The position numbers and the translations under genes were made by a program. 64,000 nt of DNA from Bidens hawaiensis. Taxonomy: Eukaryota; Streptophyta; Magnoliopsida; Asterales; Asteraceae. The number at the start of each line of letters is the position of its first letter. Within the stretch, counting starts at the first letter, position 1. Shown one piece after another: positions 43,655-53,124 of the stretch. Below the pieces are notes generated by a model. The model was not told where the DNA came from. It saw only the letters and a list, made by a program, of their open reading frames with translations, and ran no database searches. The stretch is taken from assembly GCA_021521415.1 (NCBI GenBank), contig JAIQDT010000001.1, forward strand, positions 1,612,001 to 1,676,000, written 5' to 3'.

Positions 43655-44378
43655 TTTTTTTATTTTTTATTTTTAATTTTAAATCTCTACTTCAATCGGT
43701 TGTTTCATAGAAACATCCAAACGATTTACAATGAAGTGGCAGGTAAGCGGGCAACAAGCTGCGCCGCAACCCCCTTTTGGATAGCAAACCCAATCCGACT
43801 AAAAACAAAGTTTTGATACTTATGGGCTGATACGTTACTATACACAACTTTCTGAACCCTATTCAAAAGGTCCACGGCGTCCGGAGCTAAGAAACCAAAA
43901 GTGTCAAAGGCGAAGGGGATAAACACGTGTAGATTCTCTAAACAAGCTCTCTCGTGTTTAGCAACCTTGCCCGATGCCGCCTTCAATGCTGCCTGGCCTG
44001 CTACAAATCCAGTGTCCCTAATCCCAACAAGAGGGGACACTCCTGTGAGGTCGACACAAGCGTGTTTTCCCCCTACCCACCCAAAAACAAGTATATCGGC
44101 AGGTCGTAATGTAGATCTTCCTTCTTGAGGATCCGTAAGAAAATTTACGGGGGCTTCCTTTTTAGCCGAAATTCCGGCTCGTTTAAGAACATCGCATAGA
44201 ACATCCCACACCAAATCATGCCTGTACTTAAACCCAGGCAACTCTTTGCAGTGAACCGCATGCTCGCCAAAAGAATCCAAACAAACCTTACGGCAAACCG
44301 GGCACGGCTCATCTACCGGAAACAAAGGGATCATTAACCGATACTTCAGGATGGCCCGGTACTCCAAAGCCGACATAT
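43655..44378 (-). mobile_element. 5'-truncated non-LTR retroelement, 10-bp TSD
   Basis: A minus-strand insert with an A-rich 3' tail (plus strand T-rich from 43655) is flanked by perfect copies of GTTTGTTAAT at 43645-43654 and 44379-44388. It encodes only the C-terminal part of a retroelement protein. The truncated 5' end, A-rich tail and duplication are the hallmarks of target-primed reverse transcription. It sits between two copies of the GTTCGTTCATT repeat, upstream of the gene at 45017. Confidence 0.92.
43726..44376 (-). pseudogene. C-terminal domain of a non-LTR retroelement protein (zinc motif plus nuclease-like)
   Basis: The open minus-strand frame of 216 codons contains CPVCRKVCLDSFGEHAVHC, a CxxC...HxxxxC zinc-binding motif, then RHDLVWDVL, then RPADILVFGW and ACVDLTGVSP, then a Lys/His segment GKVAKHERAC, a FAFDTFGFLAPDAV segment and a conserved end FAIQKGVAAQLVARLP. 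The RPAD...VDLTG pair followed by Lys resembles, by my reading, the PD-(D/E)XK pattern of restriction-like endonucleases in R2-type retroelements. That is inference from spacing. The RT and upstream parts are missing. Homologous copies are at 45.89, 47.5, 49.4 and 53.1 kb. Confidence 0.8.
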
Positions 44379-44435
44379 GTTTGTTAATGTAATAAATAAA
44401 TGAACATGAACGAGCAATTTTGTTTATTTAGTTAA

Positions 44436-44745
44436 ACTGGCGGACATGAACACATGTCTCATTCGTGAGCGTTCGTTCATTTACTTTTATTTGTGTTTGT
44501 TAGCAAAAAGTTCGTCCGTTTACATTTGTATTCTTTTAAATTTTTTGGCCCATCACAACTTAATATTGTTTTAGTAACTTTTAGGCCCAACACAGTGTTC
44601 TTCCCATTACTTTTAACTTGTTTTAGGCTTTAGCTTGCTTAGTCACTTATGTGGGTTCAGTTCAGTTATGTCCGTTCGTTTGCCTTCGTTAATCGTTTGT
44701 TTATACTGTTAACGAACAAACACGAGCATGTTCATTTTCTTAGCA
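44436..44745. repeat. GTTCGTTCATT-type repeat, copy 2
   Basis: This diverged direct copy of 43190-43475 shares GACATGAACACATGTCTC, CCCAACACAGTGTTCTTC, CATTACTTTTAACTTGTTTTAG and TTTATACTGTTAACGAACAA. It contains many GTTCGTTT/AAACGAAC words. Confidence 0.65.
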
Positions 44746-45016
44746 AATGAATACGAACCAGAAAACCCCGTTCGTTTAATTGTTCGTGTTCGATCGTTTG
44801 CTTGGTTAAAGTTAAATGAATGAACATAAGCATTCTCTGTTTGTGTTTGTGCTGTTTGTTTACAGGCCAAATTATAAACATCCTGTGCTTCAAATCTTTC
44901 ATTAGTTGACAATGTATTCTATGAAGGTTTATCTATCATATTTATAAAACTCATATAATAAATTATAAACTGACCAAGTATGTTATTAAATCTTATATTA
45001 GAATCTCATCTAACAA

Positions 45017-45409
45017 ATGGCTAGAAACTCTATAAAATCCGTTGCGAAAGCCGTCAGCGAATACCAATATCCATGGAGAGATAAACTAACAAAATACAAA
45101 GACGAGCTGTCAAAGGGCGTTTGGGGCTACTGGCATCTCGGGGCATGGAAGCCACTCGGGATCAGTGCAAGGCATAGGGCCCGCCTTCGAAAGGAAGTTT
45201 TATTGGCGGGAGAAGATTGGCCTTATGATCCGGAAAGGAAAGAAATGAGGAAAAAACGAAAAGGGCATAAATGCGATAGAGTATCGGCTGAAAAACGAGC
45301 AAATACTGCCGAGTTAATGAAGAAAATGCCACAAATGCTTGCGGATTATAAAAAGAAGAAGTGGGAGAAAAAGATGAATGAAGAGGATGCTGCAGCTAAG
45401 AAAATGTAG
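45017..45409 (+). CDS. Conserved small basic protein, possible mitoribosomal mL59-like
   Basis: A single uninterrupted frame of 130 residues begins in a good plant start context (AACAAATGGC). It is highly charged and Lys-rich. The core GVWGYWHLGAWKPLGISARH, then RARLRKEVLLAGEDWPYDPE, then KKRKGHKCDR and ELMKKMPQMLADYKKKKWE, looks evolutionarily constrained rather than random. There is no signal peptide or membrane segment. I recognise it as a conserved plant protein of unknown function. The W-x-P...S-R-x-R-A-x-L-R-K-E pattern resembles the mL59/mL64 family of mitochondrial ribosomal proteins, but that is a weak inference. A 5' UTR exon could lie near 43.0 kb, where TTAGGGTTTTAC resembles an inverted telo-box. 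Confidence 0.8.
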   Translation: MARNSIKSVAKAVSEYQYPWRDKLTKYKDELSKGVWGYWHLGAWKPLGISARHRARLRKEVLLAGEDWPYDPERKEMRKKRKGHKCDRVSAEKRANTAELMKKMPQMLADYKKKKWEKKMNEEDAAAKKM

Positions 45410-45529
45410 GTTGTTTGATCTTTCATTTTTGAATTTGATTAGGAAAAATAAAAACTTGAAACTATATAGTAATTATTTGAAGATTACTGTCTAGTGTTAA
45501 TGAGATTAACATAAGTAGCAGTTCAAAAT

Positions 45530-45820
45530 GGGTTTGGATTAATTAAATTGGGTGAGTTTTGGTAGGGGTCATCTTGGGTTGGTTTTGGCTCTAACCGAAC
45601 CCAAACAGAAATTTCCATTTTAGGAAACTATTCGGGTTCAGTTTTGGGTTGGTTTTTGGCTTTACATTTGAGCTTGAAATGTTTGGTTTGAATAACATCA
45701 CCCCATAATATCATTAATTCGGGCTTGAAGCTTTTGGCCACACGTTATGTATAACTTTTCGGCTAAAATAATGAGTAAGCCTATACCAAACATAAATTTC
45801 GGTTGGGTTCGGTTTGTTGC

Positions 45821-45857
<37 letters not shown>

Positions 45858-46400
45858 GAAATTCCTCATTATATAGAAACATAGATATTACATCAACATA
45901 GCAGGTAGGCGGGCAACAAGCTGCGCCGCCACCCTTTTCTGAATTGCAAACCCTAACCTGCTAAAGACATACCTCTGCCCCTTTGGAGTCGACACATTGC
46001 TATGCACAACCCGTTGGATCCTGGTTAGGAAACGGATAGCTTCCGGTGCCAAGGAGCCAAAGGTATCAAAAGCCAGAGGGACAAAAACATGTTGGTTCTC
46101 TTCGCAGGCTTTAGCATGTTTCTCCACCTTTTTCGTTTCAGCCCTTTTCATTGCTTGCCCAGCTGCAAACTCATTATCCCTCAAACCAGCTAAAGGAGAT
46201 ACCCTTGTGAGGTCAACACAAGCGTGTTTTCCCCCGGCCCAACCAAAGACGAGCAGTTTGGTTTTGGAATAATGTATAACCAAAAACAAATCATAAACTT
46301 CAGAAAAAGAAAAAAAAGAACCATTGGTTAAAGCTGGTTCGTTGTTTCGGTTTTTTTGCTCACTTTAACTTTAATGTTTTGGTATGGGTTAAAGCTGGTT
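45530..46400. mobile_element. Probable hAT-like MITE containing a retroelement insert
   Basis: The stretches on either side of the retroelement fragment share GGTTTGGTTTT / AACCGAACCCAAAC words, as in the intron 2 MITE. The left part is 45530-45822 and the right part 46253-46400. Ends and duplication are not resolved. Confidence 0.4.
45823..46258 (-). mobile_element. 5'-truncated non-LTR retroelement with 33-base poly-A tail
   Basis: A plus-strand run of 33 T at 45823-45855 is the poly-A tail of a minus-strand insert. The insert encodes only the end of the C-terminal domain (HACVDLTRVSPLAGLRDNEF, then FVPLAFDTFGSLAPEAI and FAIQKRVAAQLVARLP). The flank GCAGTTT occurs at 45819-45825 and 46253-46259, a likely 7-bp duplication overlapping the poly-T. 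The coding part closely matches 53141-53520. The long pure tail suggests a young insert. Confidence 0.85.
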
Positions 46401-46409
46401 CCAGGTTGG

Positions 46410-46945
46410 GTTTGTGTCGAAGATGATTACAAAAATTTTATTAAATAAATAATGCTCTGAATTTTTTTCCTTAATAAAATGGTTTTAGAAGGTTTAAGTA
46501 AACTAACACGCCGTATGGGACATCTTATTGGAAAATGCACAATGAAGTTTTGGTAATGTGGTATTGCGGGGTGTTGTAGAGGCTTTATACTAACACGTCT
46601 TATGGGATATCCATATGAGTTGGTGTTTGTTCACGTCATACGGACGATATGATGTGTTATACTGACACATGTGGCTGATCTGACGATGCAAGCCATATGG
46701 CTGTTTCATGCCTGTCATATTAACCATTGTGATGTACTCATGTACATATAGCATCACCCAGCATTATTTGTAAACTGATTATCACTTTGCAACACAAATA
46801 CTAAACACATGTCTCTACCTGGTTAATATCCAAGTCAACTGATAAGCTTTGACATAGGAATTGGCTTGAGTCTCAGTTTCAAACCCGTTAAATTGTACCT
46901 ATATTTGGTTCAAATTGAGGAAACCAAATTACATGATTTCTTATT
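46410..46945. other. Intergenic DNA, no gene seen
   Basis: This is moderately AT-rich sequence with CATATGG/CGTATGGG words near 46.5-46.7 kb but no clear element ends or frames. Confidence 0.4.
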
Positions 46946-46950
46946 AATAA

Positions 46951-46985
46951 ACTAGTGTTCTATCCGGCGCGTTGCGCCGGGACAG
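46951..46985 (-). mobile_element. Helitron-type 3' terminus
   Basis: On the minus strand the hairpin CCGGCGCAACGCGCCGG is followed by ATAGAACA and then CTAG, with T at 46950. Helitron 3' ends have a short GC hairpin a few bases before CTRR and insert between A and T. The element would extend to higher coordinates. Its TC start was not identified, and no Rep/helicase coding is present, so it would be nonautonomous. Confidence 0.65.
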
Positions 46986-46989
46986 GTTG

Positions 46990-47420
46990 GTAAAACTCGG
47001 TCGGTAGTAAAACCCAAGCATTGTCGGTCCTTAAACGTCGAGGCGGTAAGTTGACACGATTCGATCGGTTTCAGTTACGTGTGTTATGGTATCGGAAGTC
47101 AAACTCTGGCATCTATAAACCCGAACGTTATCAATCTCGGGTGTTAAGGCGGTGAGTCTACGCAAATTCGGCCGATTTTAGTTACGTTTGTTACCGACCA
47201 AAACTAAAACAAAAAAAGCAAAAACAAATTTGCCATTCGGTTGGTTTTTGTTACGTTCGTTAAGGTACCGAAACTAAAACAAAACGGGGTGAGTCTACGC
47301 GATTTCGGTCGGTTTCCGTCATTCATTACGGTAGCGGAACTAAAATAAAAAAGAAAAACAAAATTGTCATTTCATCGATTTAAGTTATGTTCGTTACGGT
47401 TCCGGAACTAAAACACAAGT
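46990..47420. repeat. Degenerate tandem repeats, possible Helitron body
   Basis: About five units of 65-107 bp share TTCGGTCGGTTT, GTTACGTTCGTTA and CGGAACTAAAACAAAA words (near 47065, 47168, 47238, 47303 and 47378). Such arrays are common inside nonautonomous Helitrons. Confidence 0.6.
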
Positions 47421-47477
47421 GTCGTCGACCACCAAGTGGCCCAATCGGGCACTTGCGGCACCAAAGTTGTCTTTTGT

Positions 47478-48345
47478 TAATAATAATAATAATAAGCAAT
47501 GTAGTGATTACATCGAAACAAAAGGCAAGCGGACAACAAGCTGCGTCGCTACCCCCTTTTGATTTTCAAAACACAATCTTTTAAAAATTACATTCGCAGT
47601 CACAACATTACTATGCATGACTCGTTGAAATCGGCTAAGTAACTCCACAACTCAGGTGCGAGGAAACCAAAAGCCTCAAAAGCAAAATGAATAAATACAT
47701 GTTGGTTGTCAAGACAAGCATTTTCATGTTTAGTCACCTTGTCTGAAGAAGCTTTTAAAGCAGCTTGACCGACTGTGAAACCACCCATCATAGGGGAAAC
47801 CCCTGTTAAATACGCACACATGTTTTTCCTCCTATCCATCCAAACACCAAAATGTCAGCTAGTGATGATCTTTCATTCGACGGGTCAGTCAGGAAAATCA
47901 CATGCGCTTCTTTTTTAACAGAAATTCAGGCCGCCTGAATATGTCAAACAACACATCCCTAACCAGATCGTGTCGGTACTTAAACCCCGAGAGCTCTTTA
48001 CAATGTACCGCGTGCTCCCCTTATGAGTGTAAACACGCCTTGCGACAAACATAACATATCTCATCAATCGGGAATAGAGGAATCATGAGGCGATACGTAA
48101 GGATAGTACGATACCCCGCTAGAGACATATGCTAGCCTAACGGATCTATAGGGATAGCAAGAAGAAAATCTTGAGCATGTGGTGCTCTTAGACACTCAAA
48201 TATGGCCTTTTATCTACTTGTCACGTCAAAGTGTGACTCCATGTCGTGAACAATTTTACTTAAAAGAGCACTCGTCAATGCGTGCTGAGTTTTAGAGGGG
48301 GCAATCTCATTGTCAGTGAAACTGCTAAAATCAACACTTGGAATC
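47478..48345 (-). pseudogene. Degraded copy of the non-LTR retroelement C-terminal region
   Basis: Minus-strand sequence matches the C-terminal domain family over its length: TGVSPMMGGFTVGQAALKAS, HENACLDNQHVFIHFAFEAF, and zinc-domain remnants near 48.0 kb. The low-coordinate end has a TAA-type tail (47478-47495), as an A-rich 3' tail would give. Many stops and frameshifts are present. It is the closest relative of 49371-49870. Confidence 0.75.
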
Positions 48346-49370
48346 ATATCACAGGAACAAATCAAGCACAAGAATGATTAGAATTTTTCCACATATAACA
48401 CTCACAAAATATGATTTGAAGCACCCTCAATTAGGCTCTCAAAGCCCCCACCCCAAACCCCCACCCCACCCTACCCTACCCACACACACACACACACTTA
48501 TTTATACAAAATAAAAAAATTTGGATGGTGAAGATTATGTAATTCTTTTTGAAAAAGCGAGAACGCCGCTACATTTTCTGTTATGTAAAACCAAAAAATG
48601 ATGGCAGACAATGATTAAAGAAAATGTTACTCATTTAACATGCTTTTGTTCAAATTTGATATAAATAAAAATAATTACACGTTTAATGGCTTGTAGAGTA
48701 TTTTTAATGAGGTTAATTATAAAGTTATAAAACTAATAAAGTTATAAAGTTATAAAACTAATAAAGCAATTATGCTTGTTACTAAACTTGTTGACGAGAT
48801 GATACAACCAAAATAAATCTATTTGATTTGTTGTTAAATCAATTAACTTAACACGAATTAGGAAAAATAATTAGAATACATTCCGTATACATCAAACTTC
48901 TATCCAAGAGAAAGAAATGAAAGGTTTTAATGAAAAAAAAACCGAAAAAAAAACATCAAAAATTAGAATACATAGCAATAGGTGTTGGTTCAGCCCCCAA
49001 ATATAACACACACAAAACAATCAAGAGTTTGTACGTGAGCTATCGAAAAGAATGAACAACTAAGTACACTTAAATAGAAAACAAATAAGTACACTTATTT
49101 TGGAATGCAACTTAATTAATTATCCAAAACAACTAAGTACACTTAAATAGAAAACAAATAAACAACCTAGTCTAATTAATACGGTCCACAACTCCACATG
49201 CAACTTGCTTTACAAGCACGCTTTCATAATACTCGGTCCACCTCTTGACCAAAACTTTAACACACAAATTTTTATGATCCATCAAAGGACCCATGCCAGT
49301 TTCCGGTAACCCGTAAAGAACCCGTCAAGATTAAACCTAACAAATGGGTTCTTTAACGTAGTTCAGTCAA
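48346..49370. other. AT-rich intergenic DNA with a CA repeat
   Basis: No gene is seen. A short CA microsatellite lies near 48480-48497, and ACTAAGTACACTTAAATAGAAAACAAATAA-like words recur near 49.06-49.16 kb as a small direct duplication. Confidence 0.45.
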
Positions 49371-49870
49371 AGTGTTAAATACACACACATGTTTTCCTCC
49401 TATCCATTCAAACTCCAAAATTTCAGCTGGTGATGATCTTTCCTACGACAGGTCAGTCAGGAAAATCCACAGGTGCTTCTTTCTTAACAGAAATTTTGGT
49501 CCGCCTGAAATATCAAACAACACATCCCTAACCAGATCGTGTTGGTACTTAAACCCCGGAAGCTCTTTACAATGTACCGCGTGCTCCCCGTATGAGTCTA
49601 AACACACCTTGTGACAAACATGACATATCTCATCAAGCGGGAATAGAGGAATAATGAAGCGAAACTTAAGGATACTACGATACTCCACTGAAGACATATG
49701 CTGGCCTAACAGATCTATAGGATTAGCAAGAAGAAAATCTTGAGCATGTGGTGCTCTTAGACACTCAAAAATGATCTTTTGTCTACTTGTCATGTCAAAG
49801 TGAGAACAATTTTACTAAAAAAAAGCACTCGCCAATGCGTGTTGGGCTTTAGAGGGGGCAATCTCTGTTA
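49371..49870 (-). pseudogene. Partial copy of the non-LTR retroelement C-terminal region
   Basis: The minus-strand frame has QDFLLANPIDLLGQHMSSVE, CHVCHKVCLDSYGEHAVHC (zinc motif) and LPGFKYQHDLVRDVLFDI, then a stop before the RPAD segment. The 3' third, including the conserved end, is absent. Bases are close to those at 47.83-48.31 kb, so the two share a recent ancestor. The upper edge switches abruptly to Copia gag sequence near 49870. Confidence 0.78.
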
Positions 49871-50190
49871 TTCAAGAACATGTTCGTGAGTTCATGTTGA
49901 AGAGATGCGGCTCGAGGACCTTTGTTATTCAAGAACATGTTGTAGACCTATTGCCAAGCTTCCCTTGCAGTCGATTCATCTTCCAACACATGGACGAGAA
50001 GATCTTTGTCGAGGGTTCCATAAATCCATTGCAAGACCACCGTGTCGATTTTCTTCCATGACGGGTAATCACCTGAAGTCTTATCCGGTGCCGGGGGGGC
50101 CGTCGATGTGATGCATCACATCATAACCGGTGGCCTGAAGTTTGAAGAGTTTAACCCAGGTAGGGTATGAAATACAAGTCAAAGAGAGAA
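49871..50190 (-). pseudogene. Copia-type gag (UBN2) remnant
   Basis: Minus-strand frames give TWVKLFKLQATGYDVMHHID, IDTVVLQWIYGTLDKDLLVH and VLEDESTAREAW, followed by NMFLNNKG, the typical order of Ty1/copia gag in plants. A one-base change in a C run and a stop break it. There are no LTRs or pol in the vicinity, so it is a fragment. Confidence 0.82.
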
Positions 50191-50353
50191 TTACGGAACT
50201 ATTTACGGTAGCCTAATTATCTCTAACTATTTGGGAATACAAAAAGATATACATCAATTACAATATATATATATACCAATAATATCAAGAGATATTATCG
50301 GTTAATACAAAGGTTTCTTATATATCCCAAGCTGTTTATTGCTTTATCTCACG

Positions 50354-50878
50354 TAGGAATGGCAACGGGGCGGGTTTGGGGCGGGTTTTGCTTAACCCGA
50401 ACCCGAACCCGAAACCAAAAACCATCCCCGTACCCGCCCCATTACCCGTCGGGTTTAATTCGGGGATTCCCCGTTTGGTTTTTTGTACCCCCCCGACCCG
50501 CCCCGTCCCCGAACCCGAAAACCCGAAACCGATCCGACCCGACCCGAAATTGACTATTCTGGGTAATTTTGACCAAAACCTTAGTAATATGCTTATGAAG
50601 TCTATGGTCAACTGTTCAAGAATCCATCACAAAACTTACATATTGATTATGTAGCAGCGGCAACAACCAGTGGTGGATGTGCGGTATCGGTGCTAGCTGG
50701 TGCGATGGCGGGTGGAGGCGGCGACACAAGGTGGTGTGGAGGCAGTGACGCAAGGTGGTGTGGCGGTGCTTGGATTGCGGCGGTGCAAGTTATCGCTTCA
50801 CCATTGGTGTTGGATTTGGTTGACCTCAAGCTATTTTAGTCAAAATTAACATGTAAGAATTAAGATGTCTGGATGTAG

Positions 50879-50917
<39 letters not shown>

Positions 50918-51114
50918 TATATTTATATTTATATATTATATCGGGGCGGGTCGGGGCGGGGGTACCCGAACCCGAACCCGAACCCGAACCCGAAACAATC
51001 CCCGAAACAATCTCCGAAACCCGACCCGAAACCGAAAAAACAAAACCCGACCCGACCCAAAATAAGCCGGTTTTCGGGTTTCCCCGTCGGATTCGGGGAA
51101 TTTTGCCATCCCTA
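50354..51114. mobile_element. Nonautonomous hAT element, 8-bp TSD
   Basis: The ends TAGGAATGGCAA and TTGCCATCCCTA form inverted repeats with one mismatch. They are flanked by perfect 8-bp copies ATCTCACG at 50346-50353 and 51115-51122. Subterminal arrays of ACCCGAACCCG / CGGGTTCGGG occupy both sides (about 50375-50560 and 50940-51090), as expected for transposase-binding sites. The centre holds a GGTGGTGTGG repeat block and a TA microsatellite (about 50886-50912). No transposase is encoded, and long frames through the CCCGAA repeats are artefacts. Confidence 0.92.
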
Positions 51115-51407
51115 ATCTCACGCACTATTTGGCATTTGCAATATTTTGTAAATCACATTACACCACTTACTAAGTTTGATCATAAAATTGACTCGGTATT
51201 TAATCAAAACATTAATTATGATGATGACTCAATTCAATTCATATGGGATCTGTTGTTTTGGGGAGTATTCTACTATGATCACCTCAACTAAAATCAGAGT
51301 TTTTTCTTAAAAGAGTGTTGATGAGAAAATTATTTACTTAAATAGTATTAGTTAAGAAATATTTACTAAACTAGTGTTTTACTTAAATGCTAGCTTGTCA
51401 ATCCTAA

Positions 51408-51675
51408 GGCCATGAGGTATACTCTAACCCCTACATAGGTTAAAGTGACATGTCATTTTAAAGATGGATTAAATAAGTGTGTTAAAAAGGCCTATGGGTT
51501 ATGCTTTTAACGGGTTAAAATGAACAATATGTATTAATTACTAATTAATTGGTTATATTAATTATGTGTTAAATGGGTTAAACCATTTTCTTTGGATGAC
51601 ATAGAGTAAAAGAGAAAAATATGATGATGTGAAGCTTATGTAAAATTAAGATAAGTTAGATTATACCTCATGGCC
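51408..51675. mobile_element. Tourist-like MITE (PIF/Harbinger), TSD TAA
   Basis: Inverted ends GGCCATGAGGTATA(C/A)TCTAAC are 21 bp with one mismatch, flanked by TAA on both sides (51405-51407 and 51676-51678). The 268-bp length, AT-rich centre and 3-bp TWA duplication fit nonautonomous PIF/Harbinger elements. Confidence 0.8.
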
Positions 51676-51679
51676 TAAC

Positions 51680-51960
51680 CTCATTGAATTACTTCAATAC
51701 ATTAAATAGTTATTGACTTAATGATCTTAATTTCCTTATAAATTTCCAGCCATTTTAGTTTCTTTTATTTAATGGTGATCCAACCATTTCTAGTAATTTA
51801 TAAATATCAAAAAGTTATTATTATTTATAATATAATTTTTGTCGCATCCGCTGTTCTTTCTTTATATTTATAAAAAAGTTTTATTTATTTAAGTGGTTTT
51901 TTTATTTTGTACAGTTCGATGTTTTTACCCATATAATTTTAAAAATAAAATAAAATATTT
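51680..51960. other. AT-rich intergenic DNA
   Basis: No gene or element ends are recognised. Confidence 0.4.
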
Positions 51961-51963
51961 AAA

Positions 51964-52258
51964 TATGTTAACATCATCATCATCATCATCGTACTCAGTA
52001 TATCCCACCAATAGCAATGCTTTGGTAGGGTCTGAGGAGGGTAAGATGTAGACAGCCTTACCTCTATCTCATAGAGATAGAAAGGCTGCTTCCGGTGAGA
52101 CCCTCGGCTCGATAGTAATTTTGCATCAAGCCTTGGACATAAGGCACATAGCACTCAATCATCGGGACACCGGCTGATTGGTGCATGTGCCCTTGTCTTT
52201 CGGCTATCAACGCCACCACATGATGCCTGATTAACCTTCCGCCACTTTTAACGTTATT
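51964..52258 (-). mobile_element. Au-like SINE with GAT-type tail
   Basis: The minus strand contains GGAAGCAGCC, GAGGTAAGGCTGTCTACATC and TTACCCTCCTCAGACCCTAC, the conserved 3' domain of angiosperm Au SINEs. It ends in a GAT repeat at 51970-51990 (ATC on the plus strand). The 5' part (up to 52258) includes GTGGCGTTGATAGCCGAAAG and is presumably the pol III promoter region, although boxes A and B are not crisp. It does not encode protein. Confidence 0.72.
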
Positions 52259-52259
52259 T

Positions 52260-53120
52260 TCACGAGATTAGTAAAATAACTTCAAAATTAGTGCAATTTT
52301 ACTTTTGCCCACCCGAGGGTTCACACATATATACATTATATGCGCGCACCGCAAGCAACAGATTACTAAATCATTATAATTTTTTTAGTTTCTTAAATTT
52401 ATTAGTATTTTTTAGATTGAACCTAAATTCTATATAAATAAGTCTAAGTGATTATGTTTAAACTACAATATACTATTCTAATTTCTCTTTTGGGCTTAAT
52501 TAGGAAAAAAACATCTTTTTTTCAATCATAAACTTAACTGGTTAAATGGGTTCACCCGTTAGGTTATAAATATGAACCAACATGTATGAGATCGATTTTA
52601 AACTAACAATCGGCTAAGACTCAAATAAACTTGAAAAAATCATATTAAATTTATATCGTGTTAGAAGTACATACTTCTAATAAGGTGTTCCCTCATAATT
52701 ATCAGGTTTTCAATTTTGATATCTAAATTGTCACTTGCGTCATCTATTGTTGTAGTTTGAATATCTATGAAGATGTAGTTACGAAAAAAAATTATATAAT
52801 AAACTTATATCTAAACTTTTATTGTACATGGTAATTCAATAAAAAAAATCTTTAATAACCGTCACATGACTAAAACTAGAATGTAATAATGGTTCAATTC
52901 ATAGTTATTATTTATTTAATAACTTATAACTCGTTTTAGACTTTTATTTAGTTTTTTAATTACAAGTGCATGTAAAGAAGTATATGAAAATGGAATAAAT
53001 AATACTGATTTAAGAATGTTCTTTAATATGAAGATAAGATAAAAGTATTTTATAAATCATAATTTGATATATTTTTGTATTGAAAAAATATAATATTGAT
53101 ATTTTTTGGGTAATATTTAT
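52260..53120. other. AT-rich intergenic DNA
   Basis: No gene or recognisable element is seen. Confidence 0.45.
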
Positions 53121-53124
53121 TTCA

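Noticed and set aside
50359..50654. Several overlapping frames rich in Pro-Asn-Pro on both strands
   Set aside because: They come from the ACCCGAACCCG subterminal arrays of the hAT element, which are open in many frames.
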